A stretch of DNA of 40,421 nt from an uncultured Clostridia bacterium (GTDB lineage: Bacteria; Bacillota; Clostridia; Christensenellales; Borkfalkiaceae). The notes under the pieces are model-generated. The model was not told the DNA's origin. It was given only the letters and a program-made list of their open reading frames with translations, and did no database searches. Shown here piece by piece: positions 1 through 8,993 of the stretch. The DNA lies in contig CAJOMT010000002.1 in the NCBI GenBank assembly GCA_905235815.1, positions 1-40,421 on the forward strand. Direction: 5' to 3'. The position numbers and the translations under genes were made by a program. Each line of letters starts with the position of its first letter. The first letter of the stretch is position 1.

Positions 1-9
1 ACATAATGG

Positions 10-36
10 AGATATCGCAAAGCGGTATCTTTTTTT
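10..36 (+). terminator. Rho-independent terminator of an upstream gene
   Basis: A nine-pair stem (AGATATCGC against GCGGTATCT, one G-T wobble) closes a three-base AAA loop and runs straight into seven Ts. It should end transcription of a plus-strand gene lying left of the window, so secD starts a new unit. Confidence 0.85.
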
Positions 37-118
37 GACCTATAAAGGCTGAGAAACAGAAATTTGCCTGAAAAAGCCAAAATTTATAAAAAAGTTTTGT
101 CAAATTAAGGAATTTTGT

Positions 119-148
119 TTGACTTATAATGCCCCTTCGTATTATAAT
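119..148 (+). promoter_or_regulatory. Sigma-A promoter for secD-secF
   Basis: TTGACT at 119-124 and TATAAT at 143-148 are 18 bases apart, giving a start near 155 and a leader of about 50 bases. A second TATAAT at 125-130 directly abuts the -35 box and has only a TTGTCA 22 bases upstream, so it is less likely to be used. Confidence 0.7.
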
Positions 149-207
149 ATTAAGGTACAATTACTGTTAATGTCGCATTGTATGCGCTAAAAGGACAGGA
201 GGCAAAG

Positions 208-1506
208 ATGAAGAAAGGCAAATCAATAGCACTTCTCGTAATTACGGGATTACTGATTGCGTTTTTCGGAGTGGCGTGTTTTGCGAATTTCGCCATACCG
301 GACGGAGTGCTGAAATTTTTCGGGGCACAGCCGAAATATAATTACGTTTCGATATTCGACCAGATAAGCAAAGGTATAGACTTAGAGGGCGGATATTATG
401 CTGTAATGGAACCTGTTACGGATGATGATGCTCTCGTGGCGTCTAAAATCAACGACGTAATAAGAACGCTTAGGGCGAGACTTGACGACAAGGGTTATAC
501 CGAAGCGACTATTTCAATACAAGACGGAACAAAGTTAAGAGTAGAGATACCGGACATAGACGATGCGGATGCAGTCTTGGAACTTTTAAGTTCTCAAGGC
601 AAACTCGAATTCAGAGATTATACCGGCAAGGTTTGGCTTGACGGTGAAAACGTCAGCGGCGCACGTGTCGGATACGATGAAAACGGAAATTACGCCGTCG
701 TTTTGGAATTTACTCCGGCAGGACAGGCGAAGTTCTCTCAAGCGACTGCGACCGTTGCGAATTTCACGGACGGCAATAACATTTTGTATATTTATCTCGG
801 GGATACGCTGGTATCTTCACCGAGCGTACAAAGTCAGATAACGAGTTCGAGTGCGCAGATAACCGGTAAGTTTGAATACGAAGATGCCGAAACTTTGGCA
901 GCGGTAATATCCGGCGGCGCTTTGGATTTGGAGTTTACCATAGGTACTACGAGTAAAATCAGTCCCACGCTCGGACAAGGCGTAGTCGATAATGCGCTTT
1001 TGGCAGCCGGTATAGGTATGCTCATTATATTTGCCATTTTGATAATATTCTATGGCGGAATGGGCGTAGCGGCGTGTATAGCGCTTTTGATTTACGTAAT
1101 ACTCTACGTTATCGTCCTTGCACTTTTCCCGTGGGTACAGTTGACGTTCCCGGGAATTGCGGGTATAATTCTTTCGATAGGTATGGCAGTAGACGCCAAC
1201 ATTATAATATTCGAGCGCATAAAGGAAGAATATGCGAGCGGAAAGACTATGAACAATGCTATAAAGACAGGTTTCAGGAGAGCGTTCATAACGGTACTTG
1301 ACTCCAACCTTACCACGATTTTAGCGTCCATAGTACTTTGGATATTGACGTCCGGATCTATTCAAGGTTTTGCAATAACGTTATTCCTCGGCGTAATATT
1401 GTCGATGTTCTCGTCGATAGTCGTAACGAGAGGGTTTATAAATTTATTGAAGCCTCTGCCGAAAAATCCTGAAAAATTTTATGGGCTTAAAAGGAGGGAA
1501 GAGTAA
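208..1506 (+). CDS. secD: Protein translocase subunit SecD
   Basis: SecD works with SecF in the cytoplasmic membrane, using the proton gradient to help SecYEG finish protein export. I chose the ATG at 208 because AGGAGG lies five bases upstream; the tracked TTG at 178 has no such site. The 432-residue protein has an N-terminal membrane segment (about residues 6-27), the SecD motif GIDLEGG soon after, an outside domain, and about five C-terminal membrane segments containing GMAVDANIIIFERI, the conserved SecD motif. It is shorter than the E. coli protein (about 615 residues), as is usual for Gram-positive SecD. The stop overlaps the secF start by one base (TAATG), so the two are translationally coupled. 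Confidence 0.97.
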   Translation: MKKGKSIALLVITGLLIAFFGVACFANFAIPDGVLKFFGAQPKYNYVSIFDQISKGIDLEGGYYAVMEPVTDDDALVASKINDVIRTLRARLDDKGYTEATISIQDGTKLRVEIPDIDDADAVLELLSSQGKLEFRDYTGKVWLDGENVSGARVGYDENGNYAVVLEFTPAGQAKFSQATATVANFTDGNNILYIYLGDTLVSSPSVQSQITSSSAQITGKFEYEDAETLAAVISGGALDLEFTIGTTSKISPTLGQGVVDNALLAAGIGMLIIFAILIIFYGGMGVAACIALLIYVILYVIVLALFPWVQLTFPGIAGIILSIGMAVDANIIIFERIKEEYASGKTMNNAIKTGFRRAFITVLDSNLTTILASIVLWILTSGSIQGFAITLFLGVILSMFSSIVVTRGFINLLKPLPKNPEKFYGLKRREE

Positions 1507-2648
1507 TGAAAGACCTTTCTTCAAGCGGTAAAAAGATAAAAGTTGTAAACAAGTTCTTTATATTTTTGGGTGTAAGTTTAGCGATAATTTTGGCGGGCTT
1601 ACTCGTAACGATATTTAAAGGTTTAAACATAGGTATTGATTTTTCGAGCGGTGCCGAGATAGACGTTACCGTTACCGATGAGAACGGAATAAACGATGCG
1701 GAGTTTGAAAAATTCGTCAATTCGTGGCTCATGGGCGAAAGACAAGACGGAACCAAAGGCGATCAGTTCGAAGTTGCCGCAACGCCTCGTATTTCAACTA
1801 CTCCGGGTAAAAGGACTTACGAGTTCCGTATAACCGATAAGATGAAGAAGGCGGACGGTACCGCAGTCGATATGTCCGCAATAATAACCGATCAAGAGTC
1901 GGAGTATTATAACAAGAAATTACTTGCAAGTACGGTCAATCAACTTGCGTCAGATATCCGCGAACCCATAGAAGATTATTTCAAGACCAACGTTGCGGCG
2001 TTTAGCGGTAAGACGGAAACCGAACTTGCCGAGATGATAGAGATCAACTATTCTACAACCGATAACTCGGTAATGTTATATACGGTAAGGACTGCATTTA
2101 TAGCGGCGGCGGTTGCGATTCTCGTAATGCTTATCTATATAATGTTCAGATTTACTTGGATATCCGGTTTAGCGGCGATATTGGCACTGCTTCACGACGT
2201 CTTGATAATGGTTTCGTTTATGGCGTTTACAGGCACGGCGATAAACTCCGTATTCATTGCGGCGGTAATAACTATTATAGGTTATTCGATAAACGCTACG
2301 ATAATCGTATTCGACAGAATAAGAGAACTGTTAAAGACTCCTTCGTGTAATGATATGAGCGATGCGGAAATAGCCGACGAGGCAATATCTCATACGATAA
2401 AGCGTTCAATTCTTACTACGGTTACGACTTTGGTCGTCATAGTTCTTTTGGCGATATTAGCGCCGTCATCTATAAGAGAATTCGCATATCCGATAATATT
2501 CGGTTTGATTGCGGGCGCATATTCGTCAATATTCCTTTCGGCTCCGATTTGGGTATATTTGAGAAAGCTTTTCAAACAATCCGGAAAGCGTCCCAATGTA
2601 AAGAAATCCAAAAAGAGCAGTGCGGTTGCTGAGGCGCAAGGCGTATAA
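1506..2648 (+). CDS. secF: Protein translocase subunit SecF
   Basis: SecF is the partner of SecD in the accessory translocase complex. The 380-residue protein has a first membrane segment at about 17-37, then the family motif GIDFSSG, an outside domain of roughly 150 residues, and five C-terminal membrane segments with YSINATIIVFDRIRE, the SecF counterpart of the SecD proton-path motif. A strong AAAGGAGGG site sits inside the end of secD. The outside domain is larger than in many SecF proteins, which explains the length above 300. The C-terminal tail is lysine-rich and cytoplasmic. secD and secF are separate genes here, not fused as in Bacillus subtilis. Confidence 0.96.
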   Translation: MKDLSSSGKKIKVVNKFFIFLGVSLAIILAGLLVTIFKGLNIGIDFSSGAEIDVTVTDENGINDAEFEKFVNSWLMGERQDGTKGDQFEVAATPRISTTPGKRTYEFRITDKMKKADGTAVDMSAIITDQESEYYNKKLLASTVNQLASDIREPIEDYFKTNVAAFSGKTETELAEMIEINYSTTDNSVMLYTVRTAFIAAAVAILVMLIYIMFRFTWISGLAAILALLHDVLIMVSFMAFTGTAINSVFIAAVITIIGYSINATIIVFDRIRELLKTPSCNDMSDAEIADEAISHTIKRSILTTVTTLVVIVLLAILAPSSIREFAYPIIFGLIAGAYSSIFLSAPIWVYLRKLFKQSGKRPNVKKSKKSSAVAEAQGV

Positions 2649-2672
2649 TTTACAATTATCAATAAAAATTCG

Positions 2673-2698
2673 GCGGACGGACAAATTCCGTCCGCTTT
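2673..2698 (+). terminator. Hairpin after secF, probable weak terminator
   Basis: GCGGACGGA (2673-2681) pairs perfectly with TCCGTCCGC (2687-2695) around a five-base loop. Only three Ts follow directly (TTTGACTT), so it may be a partial terminator or a processing or stability hairpin before recJ, which has no obvious promoter of its own. Confidence 0.6.
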
Positions 2699-2738
2699 GA
2701 CTTAAAAAGCAGAAACGACGGCAAATTTTACGGTATAT

Positions 2739-5012
2739 ATGATAAAAGAGAGAGAGATACCTAAAAACAGCGAAAAGACGATAGAAGATATTTCCGCAGC
2801 GGCGGGGGTATCTTATGACTTTGCGAAAATTTTGGTATCTCGTGGCATAGATACCGTAAAGAGTGCGGTCGCTTTTTTAAATCCCGACTTGAAAGATCTT
2901 CAAGATCCGTTTGCGCTTAAAGGAATGAGAGAGGCGGTAAACAGAATTCACGAGGCTAAGGAATCGGGTGAAACCGTCGTTATTTACGGCGATTACGATG
3001 CGGACGGAATTTCCGCCGTTGCAGTATTATATAAGTGCTTAAAGATTTTCGGAATAGAGGCGTATGCCGTTATTCCCGAAAGGAAAGACGGATACGGACT
3101 GACTGAGGGCGTGTACGAGCAGATACTCGAAGAAATTAGTCCGGATCTTATAATAACCGTCGACTGCGGAATAAGTGCGGCAAACGAGGTCGAGGACTTA
3201 AAAGATTTAGGTGTAGACGTAATAATAACCGATCACCACGAAATACCGGACGTCATTCCGGACTGCATAGTGGTAGATTGTCACTTAAAGGGCGAAGTCG
3301 ATAATTTTGAATATCTGTGCGGCGCAGGCGTTGCGTATAAACTCGGTTACTGTTTAATAGGCGAAAAGGCAAATGCGTATTTGGATATGGTTGCAATAGC
3401 GACTATTGCCGACAGTATGCCGCTTATCGGTGAGAACAGAATTTTGGTGAGCAAGGGCATTGAAATTTTCAAGAGCGGCAATGCTCAGAAATGTCTTAAA
3501 ATATTGGCGGAATTAAGTGAAATAAAAGAATATACGGCACATACGCTTACGTATTCAATAGCGCCGAGAATAAATGCCGCAGGCAGAATGGGCGACGCAT
3601 ATTCCGCACTGCAACTGTTCTTATCTGACGACGTTTTCGAAATGAGGACTTTAGCCGCAAAATTAAACGACTATAACGTCAAACGGCAAGCGGAATGTGA
3701 TTTATTATATAAAAGCGCAAAACAAAAGATTGCTTTAAATAGTTCGGATAAGGCAATAATCATATACGATGAAGGTTGGAATAAGGGACTTATCGGTATC
3801 GTTGCGGCAAGACTTGTCGAAGAGTACAGAAAGCCGGTAATAATGTTCTCATTAAGCGACGGGGTTTTGCACGGGAGTGCGAGGTCGGTTGCCAATATAA
3901 ATATATTCGACGCAATAAATTCGGTAAAAGATTTAACCGAGTCATTCGGCGGACATTCACAAGCGGCAGGCGTAACGTTAAAATACGAGAATTTAGAATT
4001 GTTCAAAAACAGGTTGAACGAGTATTTGAGCGCAAAATACGACATATCCGTCTTTTTACCCAAAACTGAAGTCGATATGATAATTAACAAACCTTTTACT
4101 CTGCAATTTGCTCGTGAACTTAAAAGATTAGAGCCTTGCGGAGTCGAAAATAAAAGACCGAGTTTTGCCGTGGCGTGCGAAGAATTAAATGCGGCCCCTC
4201 TCAAATACGGCTCGCCGCACTTGTCGATAAAAACCGATTACATAGATTTGTTATGGTTTGGCGGCGTAGATAATATGCCCATACTGAATTCGCCGCTTAA
4301 AAAATATTTGATTTTCGAGCCGAATATTTCGGTCTATATGGGCAATGAAAGTTTAAGAGGTTTCGTCAATTATATTGAAATATGCGCAGAACAGTCCGAG
4401 AAAATAAAGATTGAGGCGCTCGGCAAACAGTTAAAAGACATACCGAATAAAAATGTCGATTATCGACTTATAGAGGGGCTTTTTGCCGAAAACTTGATTA
4501 AACAAGCGGAAAAAGAAGTCTATGGCACGCTGTTTATAGTGAACGATTTCGAAACTATAACGAAGTTCGATTTAAGTAAATTCGAGATATGCGCAAATAG
4601 ACAAGTGAAGAAAGGAAACGTAAGCGCCGTTTGCTATGGCTTAACGGGCGACGTTCCGGACGGGTATAATAAAGTCGTCTATCTCGACAAGCCGCTTGCC
4701 GCTATCCGTACAGATGCAGAGGTGTTTGTAAATACGGACCACGTGGGGTTTAAAGACAACTTATCAACGGATAGGCAGATATTCGGAGAAATATATTTGG
4801 CTATAAAGCACGGCAATTACAGAGGAAGTTTTGAAAAGATAGCGTTTAGCGAAGATTTCGGGCAAAACCCCGCCGAAGTTTTATTTGCGCTGTACGTATT
4901 CGAAGAATTGGGGTTAGTATATTATCAAGGCAATTTATTAAAAGTAAATTCGGAGAAGCGTGTAGATCTCGCTTCTTCCAAGATATATAATGCGGTGGCA
5001 GATTATGAATGA
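2739..5012 (+). CDS. recJ: Single-stranded-DNA-specific 5'-3' exonuclease RecJ
   Basis: RecJ degrades single-stranded DNA from the 5' end in recombinational and mismatch repair. The 757-residue length matches Firmicutes RecJ. DHH phosphoesterase motifs appear in order: DYDADG near residue 88, VDCGIS, the name-giving TDHHE, and a motif IV region around IATIADSMPLIGE. The DHHA1 motif GGHSQAAG follows near residue 410, then an OB-like region and a C-terminal domain of the long Firmicutes form. The ATG at 2739 has no convincing ribosome binding site but gives the expected N-terminus. The end overlaps rel by eight bases. In B. subtilis apt usually lies between recJ and rel; it is absent here. Confidence 0.96.
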   Translation: MIKEREIPKNSEKTIEDISAAAGVSYDFAKILVSRGIDTVKSAVAFLNPDLKDLQDPFALKGMREAVNRIHEAKESGETVVIYGDYDADGISAVAVLYKCLKIFGIEAYAVIPERKDGYGLTEGVYEQILEEISPDLIITVDCGISAANEVEDLKDLGVDVIITDHHEIPDVIPDCIVVDCHLKGEVDNFEYLCGAGVAYKLGYCLIGEKANAYLDMVAIATIADSMPLIGENRILVSKGIEIFKSGNAQKCLKILAELSEIKEYTAHTLTYSIAPRINAAGRMGDAYSALQLFLSDDVFEMRTLAAKLNDYNVKRQAECDLLYKSAKQKIALNSSDKAIIIYDEGWNKGLIGIVAARLVEEYRKPVIMFSLSDGVLHGSARSVANINIFDAINSVKDLTESFGGHSQAAGVTLKYENLELFKNRLNEYLSAKYDISVFLPKTEVDMIINKPFTLQFARELKRLEPCGVENKRPSFAVACEELNAAPLKYGSPHLSIKTDYIDLLWFGGVDNMPILNSPLKKYLIFEPNISVYMGNESLRGFVNYIEICAEQSEKIKIEALGKQLKDIPNKNVDYRLIEGLFAENLIKQAEKEVYGTLFIVNDFETITKFDLSKFEICANRQVKKGNVSAVCYGLTGDVPDGYNKVVYLDKPLAAIRTDAEVFVNTDHVGFKDNLSTDRQIFGEIYLAIKHGNYRGSFEKIAFSEDFGQNPAEVLFALYVFEELGLVYYQGNLLKVNSEKRVDLASSKIYNAVADYE

Positions 5013-7134
5013 AGTATTGAATCGTATTCAAAATATTTATAATCCACAAGAGGCGGCAATACTCGAAAAGGCGTTTAATTTTGCAAAAGACGCACATGCG
5101 AATCAAAAGCGTGCCTCGGGAGAAGAATATATAATTCATCCTATTGCGGTTGCGGGGATACTCGTAGACCTCGGAATGGACTATTCTTCCGTTGCCGCGG
5201 CGTTTTTGCACGACGTAATAGAAGATACTCCCGCAACCGAAGAAGATATAAGTGAAAATTTCGGCGAAGAAATATTGGAATTGGTAAATGGGGTAACGAA
5301 ACTCGATAAAATAGAGTTCAACTCCAAAGAAGAAGAACAGGCTGAAAATTTCAAAAAGATTTTCGTCTCGATGGCGAAAGATATAAGAGTCATCATCATT
5401 AAACTTGCGGACAGATTGCATAATATGCGCACGCTTGAATACCTTTCAGAAGAAAGGCAACAGCGAATGGCTCACGAAACGCTCGATATTTACGCTCCTA
5501 TTGCCGGTAGGCTCGGTATTTCTCAGATAAAATGCGAACTCGAAGATTTATGCTTAAAATATATTGATCCTGAGGCTTATAATTACCTTGCCGAAAATAT
5601 CAATATGGAAGTAAACGAGCGTCAGGAATTCGTTGATTTTGCAGTAGAGGCGATCAAGGGAATTTTGGCGGAGTCGAACATAGAAGGCGAAGTATTCGGT
5701 CGTCCCAAGCACTTTTACAGTATCTACAAAAAAATGAAAAGGCAGAATAAAACGTTGGATCAAATTTACGATTTAACGGCTGTCAGAGCGATAGTAGGCA
5801 CGGTAGACGAGTGTTACGAAGTATTCGGCAAAATTCATAAGCGTTGGAGACCTATACCGGGTAGGATAAAGGATTATATTGCGGTTCCGAAAGAGAATAT
5901 GTACCAGAGTTTGCATACGACGGTAGTTACCGATTTCGGAAAGATTTTCGAAATACAGATAAGGACGTATGAGATGAACCGTACCGCAGAATTCGGTATA
6001 GCGGCGCATTGGAAATATAAAGAGAACAAGGAATCAGAGGACAATTTCGATAAGAGGCTCTCGTGGATAAGAGAGATAATGGAATGGCAGGGCGGATTGA
6101 ACAATTCGACCGAGTTTTTGGAGAGCTTAAAGGGCGACTTATATAGCAACGAAGTTTTGGTCTTTACGCCGAAAGGCGAAGTTATAAGTTTAGTAAAAGA
6201 CGCAACACCGATAGACTTTGCGTATAAAATACATACGGAAGTCGGAAATAAGTGCGTAGGTGCGAAAGTAAACGGCAAAATTGTTCCGCTCGGCACGACT
6301 TTAAACGTCGGCGACGTCGTGGAAGTAATAACTTCAAAGAACTCCAAAGGCCCGTCGTGGGATTGGCTCAGAATTGCGAAATCTTCGGGTGCCAAAGCGA
6401 AAATAAAGGCTTTCTTTAAAAAGGCGATGGCTACCGACAACGAGAAAATCGGCAAGACCATGCTCGAAACAGAAGCAAAGAACAGAGGTTATTCTTTTGC
6501 CGACTTGCTTAATCCGTTAAGTTTTGAATCGATAAGTCAAAAACTTTCGTTTACGACTGAAGAAGAGATGTATGCGGCGGTCGGTTGCGGTGCGGTCAGC
6601 GTAAATCAAGTTCTGTTAAAGCTTATAGATTACTATAAGCGCAGTATGCCGCAGAGTCAATTATTGCCCGAAAATAAAGAAAAGAAGAAAGACGGCGACG
6701 TCGGCGGCGTCAGAATAAAAGGTCTTGGCGGACTGCTCGTTCGATTTGCCGGTTGTTGTAATCCGATGCCGGGCGACGATATTATAGGTTTCGTTTCGAG
6801 GGGCAGGGGAGTAACCGTGCATAGGCGAGATTGTCCCAATATGCGGAACGAAGATTCGGCGAGGTTCCTCGAAGCGGAATGGACGGGTGCGCAAGGCGTA
6901 TATACTGCGTCTATCAGAGTTGTCGGCGGCGAAGATACGCCTGTTCTCGTACTCGTATCCAACGCTTGTTCGGGGCTGGGTATAACTATAACGTCGGTAA
7001 ACGGGCGTATCGATTCCAAAAAGAGGCAATCGATAGTAGATTTCACGGTTAAACTCAATAAGAGCGAGGCGCTCGATTACTTATTCGCAAAAGTTAAGCA
7101 AAATTCTGACATAATAGACATTTGCAGAATATAA
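5005..7134 (+). CDS. rel: Bifunctional (p)ppGpp synthetase/hydrolase Rel
   Basis: Rel makes and destroys the stringent-response alarmone (p)ppGpp in response to amino acid starvation on the ribosome. The start at 5005 is preferred over 4990 because GGTGG lies six bases upstream; this gives 709 residues. Domains in order are an HD hydrolase (His45, His69-Asp70 in FLHDVIEDT; LADRLHNMRTL), the synthetase domain with GRIKDYIAVPK and YQSLHTTV, TGS (EVLVFTPKGEV), the CC/zinc-finger region (RFAGCCNPMPGD, HRRDCPN) and a C-terminal ACT domain. The RxKD form of the synthetase motif is the one known from bifunctional enzymes, and the hydrolase site is intact. It overlaps recJ by eight bases and is followed by hemZ after 16 bases. 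Confidence 0.97.
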   Translation: MNEVLNRIQNIYNPQEAAILEKAFNFAKDAHANQKRASGEEYIIHPIAVAGILVDLGMDYSSVAAAFLHDVIEDTPATEEDISENFGEEILELVNGVTKLDKIEFNSKEEEQAENFKKIFVSMAKDIRVIIIKLADRLHNMRTLEYLSEERQQRMAHETLDIYAPIAGRLGISQIKCELEDLCLKYIDPEAYNYLAENINMEVNERQEFVDFAVEAIKGILAESNIEGEVFGRPKHFYSIYKKMKRQNKTLDQIYDLTAVRAIVGTVDECYEVFGKIHKRWRPIPGRIKDYIAVPKENMYQSLHTTVVTDFGKIFEIQIRTYEMNRTAEFGIAAHWKYKENKESEDNFDKRLSWIREIMEWQGGLNNSTEFLESLKGDLYSNEVLVFTPKGEVISLVKDATPIDFAYKIHTEVGNKCVGAKVNGKIVPLGTTLNVGDVVEVITSKNSKGPSWDWLRIAKSSGAKAKIKAFFKKAMATDNEKIGKTMLETEAKNRGYSFADLLNPLSFESISQKLSFTTEEEMYAAVGCGAVSVNQVLLKLIDYYKRSMPQSQLLPENKEKKKDGDVGGVRIKGLGGLLVRFAGCCNPMPGDDIIGFVSRGRGVTVHRRDCPNMRNEDSARFLEAEWTGAQGVYTASIRVVGGEDTPVLVLVSNACSGLGITITSVNGRIDSKKRQSIVDFTVKLNKSEALDYLFAKVKQNSDIIDICRI

Positions 7135-7150
7135 AAGCGGAAAAAATATA

Positions 7151-8509
7151 ATGAATATAACGTCAAATTTGATTTGGCTTCTGCCCGAACTCAAGGAAGA
7201 AGTCAAATTTTTTAAAAATACGGACGGACTCGAAATAGTTCACCGTCATATTCAAAGCGATGAGTTTGCCGACGAGATAACGATAAACGGCAAGACATAT
7301 TCGTTTGCGTTTGAACATGCATATAGCGGAGATATTGAGAAAAAGAGGTATCTTAAAAGGTATGCAAAACTTGCGCTGTATAGGGCTATGAGCGATTATC
7401 TGGGCGAAAAATTGCCGTGGGGCGCATTGACGGGGATAAGACCTGTAAAGTTTGCATACTCTGAGGGCGAGAATTGGCGAAAAGAGATGAACGAAGTGTT
7501 CGACGTTTCCGAGCAGAAACTCGACTTGGTCGCAAGGATAATGAAAGCGCAGAGCGGAATATACGAGATAAAAGAGGGCAACTGCGATTTATTTATCGGA
7601 ATACCGTTTTGTCCGTCGAGATGTTTGTACTGTTCGTTTATGTCGAGCGAGATAGGCAAGAGTAAAAACACGGAGGAATACGTGACGGCGCTCGTGAAAG
7701 AAATAGAGAACGCCAAGCCGTTTTACGGCAATCTTCGCTCGGTATATATCGGCGGCGGAACGCCCATATCCTTGCCTATAAGTCAATTAAAGCGCATTTT
7801 AGAGGCAATCGGAGAGGTTAAATGCGAATTTACGGTAGAAGCAGGAAGACCTGACTGCATAGACGGTGAAGTGCTTGAACTTTTAAAGGACTATAACGTT
7901 ACGAGGGTGTGCGTAAATCCTCAGACGTTTAACGATTCGACGTTGCGGATAATAGGACGAAAACATACTGCGGCGGACATAATCGAAAAGTACGAATTAG
8001 TCAAAAAGTACGGTTTTGACGTAAACATGGATTTGATAGCGGGACTTCCCGACGAAAGTTTCGAAGATTTCAAGTACAGCGTAGATAAGGCGGTAGAACT
8101 TTCGCCAGATAATATAACCGTACATACGCTCTCTTTAAAAAAAGGCAGCGTTTTGAAAGAAAGGGTAGAAAGACTACCCGACGGCGAGATAGAGAAAATG
8201 ATAGATTACTCGGCCTATAAGTTGATAAACAGCGGTTTTAACCCCTATTATATGTATCGTCAGAAGTATATGGCGGGCAATTTAGAGAATACGGGATATG
8301 CAAAGAGCGGCAAAGAGTGCATATACAATATCGACGTAATGGAGGAGATTGCGGACAATCTGGCGTGCGGCGCAAATGCGGTGTCGAAAAAATTGTTTTC
8401 GGGCGGCGAAAGGATAGAGCGCTATGGTGCGCCGAAAGATATTCCGACATTTGTGGCAAAGATAGATAAAATAATCAGCGAAAAAAATGAGTTATTTTTA
8501 TCGAAATGA
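7151..8509 (+). CDS. hemZ: Radical SAM coproporphyrinogen dehydrogenase-like protein HemZ
   Basis: This belongs to the HemN/HemZ radical SAM group. The cluster-binding motif CPSRCLYC (CxxxCxxC) lies near residue 155 in IGIPFCPSRCLYCSF, followed by YIGGGTP, the glycine-rich SAM-binding motif. The roughly 150 residues before the barrel (including ALTGIRPVKF) are typical of HemZ and absent from HemW. HemZ is named for anaerobic coproporphyrinogen III oxidation, but no other heme biosynthesis gene is in the window, so the actual substrate is unproven. The ribosome binding site is weak (AGCGGAAAA). The gene closes the recJ-rel-hemZ run, a common order in Clostridia. Confidence 0.9.
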   Translation: MNITSNLIWLLPELKEEVKFFKNTDGLEIVHRHIQSDEFADEITINGKTYSFAFEHAYSGDIEKKRYLKRYAKLALYRAMSDYLGEKLPWGALTGIRPVKFAYSEGENWRKEMNEVFDVSEQKLDLVARIMKAQSGIYEIKEGNCDLFIGIPFCPSRCLYCSFMSSEIGKSKNTEEYVTALVKEIENAKPFYGNLRSVYIGGGTPISLPISQLKRILEAIGEVKCEFTVEAGRPDCIDGEVLELLKDYNVTRVCVNPQTFNDSTLRIIGRKHTAADIIEKYELVKKYGFDVNMDLIAGLPDESFEDFKYSVDKAVELSPDNITVHTLSLKKGSVLKERVERLPDGEIEKMIDYSAYKLINSGFNPYYMYRQKYMAGNLENTGYAKSGKECIYNIDVMEEIADNLACGANAVSKKLFSGGERIERYGAPKDIPTFVAKIDKIISEKNELFLSK

Positions 8510-8520
8510 CTTAAAAACGT

Positions 8521-8549
8521 TTGCAATTTTATGTTTAATATGGTAATAT
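8521..8549 (+). promoter_or_regulatory. Probable sigma-A promoter for rpsO
   Basis: TTGCAA (8521-8526) and TAATAT (8544-8549) are separated by 17 bases. The resulting leader of about 80 bases before rpsO is long enough to hold an S15 autoregulatory structure, but I cannot recognise a specific published leader class in it. Confidence 0.5.
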
Positions 8550-8636
8550 ATAGAAGTGCTTTGAGCAAAGTTTAACGAATACTCGACGTTTTGCTATGCT
8601 TTAAGTGAATGTTTCCATACTGGGAGGATAAACAAA

Positions 8637-8900
8637 ATGGAAAAAGAAAGAAAAACCGAAATCATCAACGACTTTAAGCGCCATGACGGCGACACGGGTT
8701 CAACGGAAGTTCAAATTGCCCTTTTGACCGAGAGGATCAATCATCTTAACGAGCATTTAAAACTCAACAACAATGATAAACATTCTCGTCGCGGGCTTTT
8801 GAAAATGGTAGGTCGCAGAAAGGGCTTGCTCGACTATCTCAAATCTGTAGATATCGATAAGTACAGAGAGATAATCGCCAAACTCGGACTCAGAAAGTAA
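8637..8900 (+). CDS. rpsO: 30S ribosomal protein uS15
   Basis: S15 binds the central domain of 16S rRNA early in small-subunit assembly. The 87-residue length and the segments [39 protein letters not shown] and the C-terminal KLGLRK are diagnostic. A GGGAGGA site lies eight bases before the ATG. The gene stands between its own likely promoter and a strong terminator, with pnp next, the classical rpsO-pnp pairing. Confidence 0.98.
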   Translation: MEKERKTEIINDFKRHDGDTGSTEVQIALLTERINHLNEHLKLNNNDKHSRRGLLKMVGRRKGLLDYLKSVDIDKYREIIAKLGLRK

Positions 8901-8907
8901 TGGTTTC

Positions 8908-8936
8908 GGAGGGGTATTTAAGCACCCCTCTTTTTA
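8908..8936 (+). terminator. Terminator between rpsO and pnp
   Basis: GGAGGGGT (8908-8915) pairs with ACCCCTCT (8924-8931) across an eight-base loop and ends in a run of five Ts. It probably attenuates rather than fully blocks read-through, since I see no good promoter in the 58 bases left before pnp. Confidence 0.85.
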
Positions 8937-8993
8937 CTGTTCGGATTTGAAATGTTTTTGATATATAGGAGTTAAAAAGGAGAAAAAAGAACA

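Noticed and set aside
97-130. Alternative secD promoter TTGTCA with TATAAT at 125-130
   Set aside because: The 22-base spacing is outside the functional range; the 119-148 pair fits better.
178-207. Longer secD start at TTG 178 in the ORF track
   Set aside because: No ribosome binding site upstream, whereas AGGAGG precedes the ATG at 208 with ideal spacing and the protein then begins with a normal membrane helix.
4846-5421. 191-codon minus-strand ORF across the recJ-rel junction
   Set aside because: Antisense to two well-supported genes, with an unnatural composition (Phe, Tyr, Arg rich) and no ribosome binding site; a shadow of the coding frame.
5874-6461. 195-codon minus-strand ORF inside rel
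   Set aside because: Lies fully within conserved Rel domains and lacks its own signals; shadow ORF.
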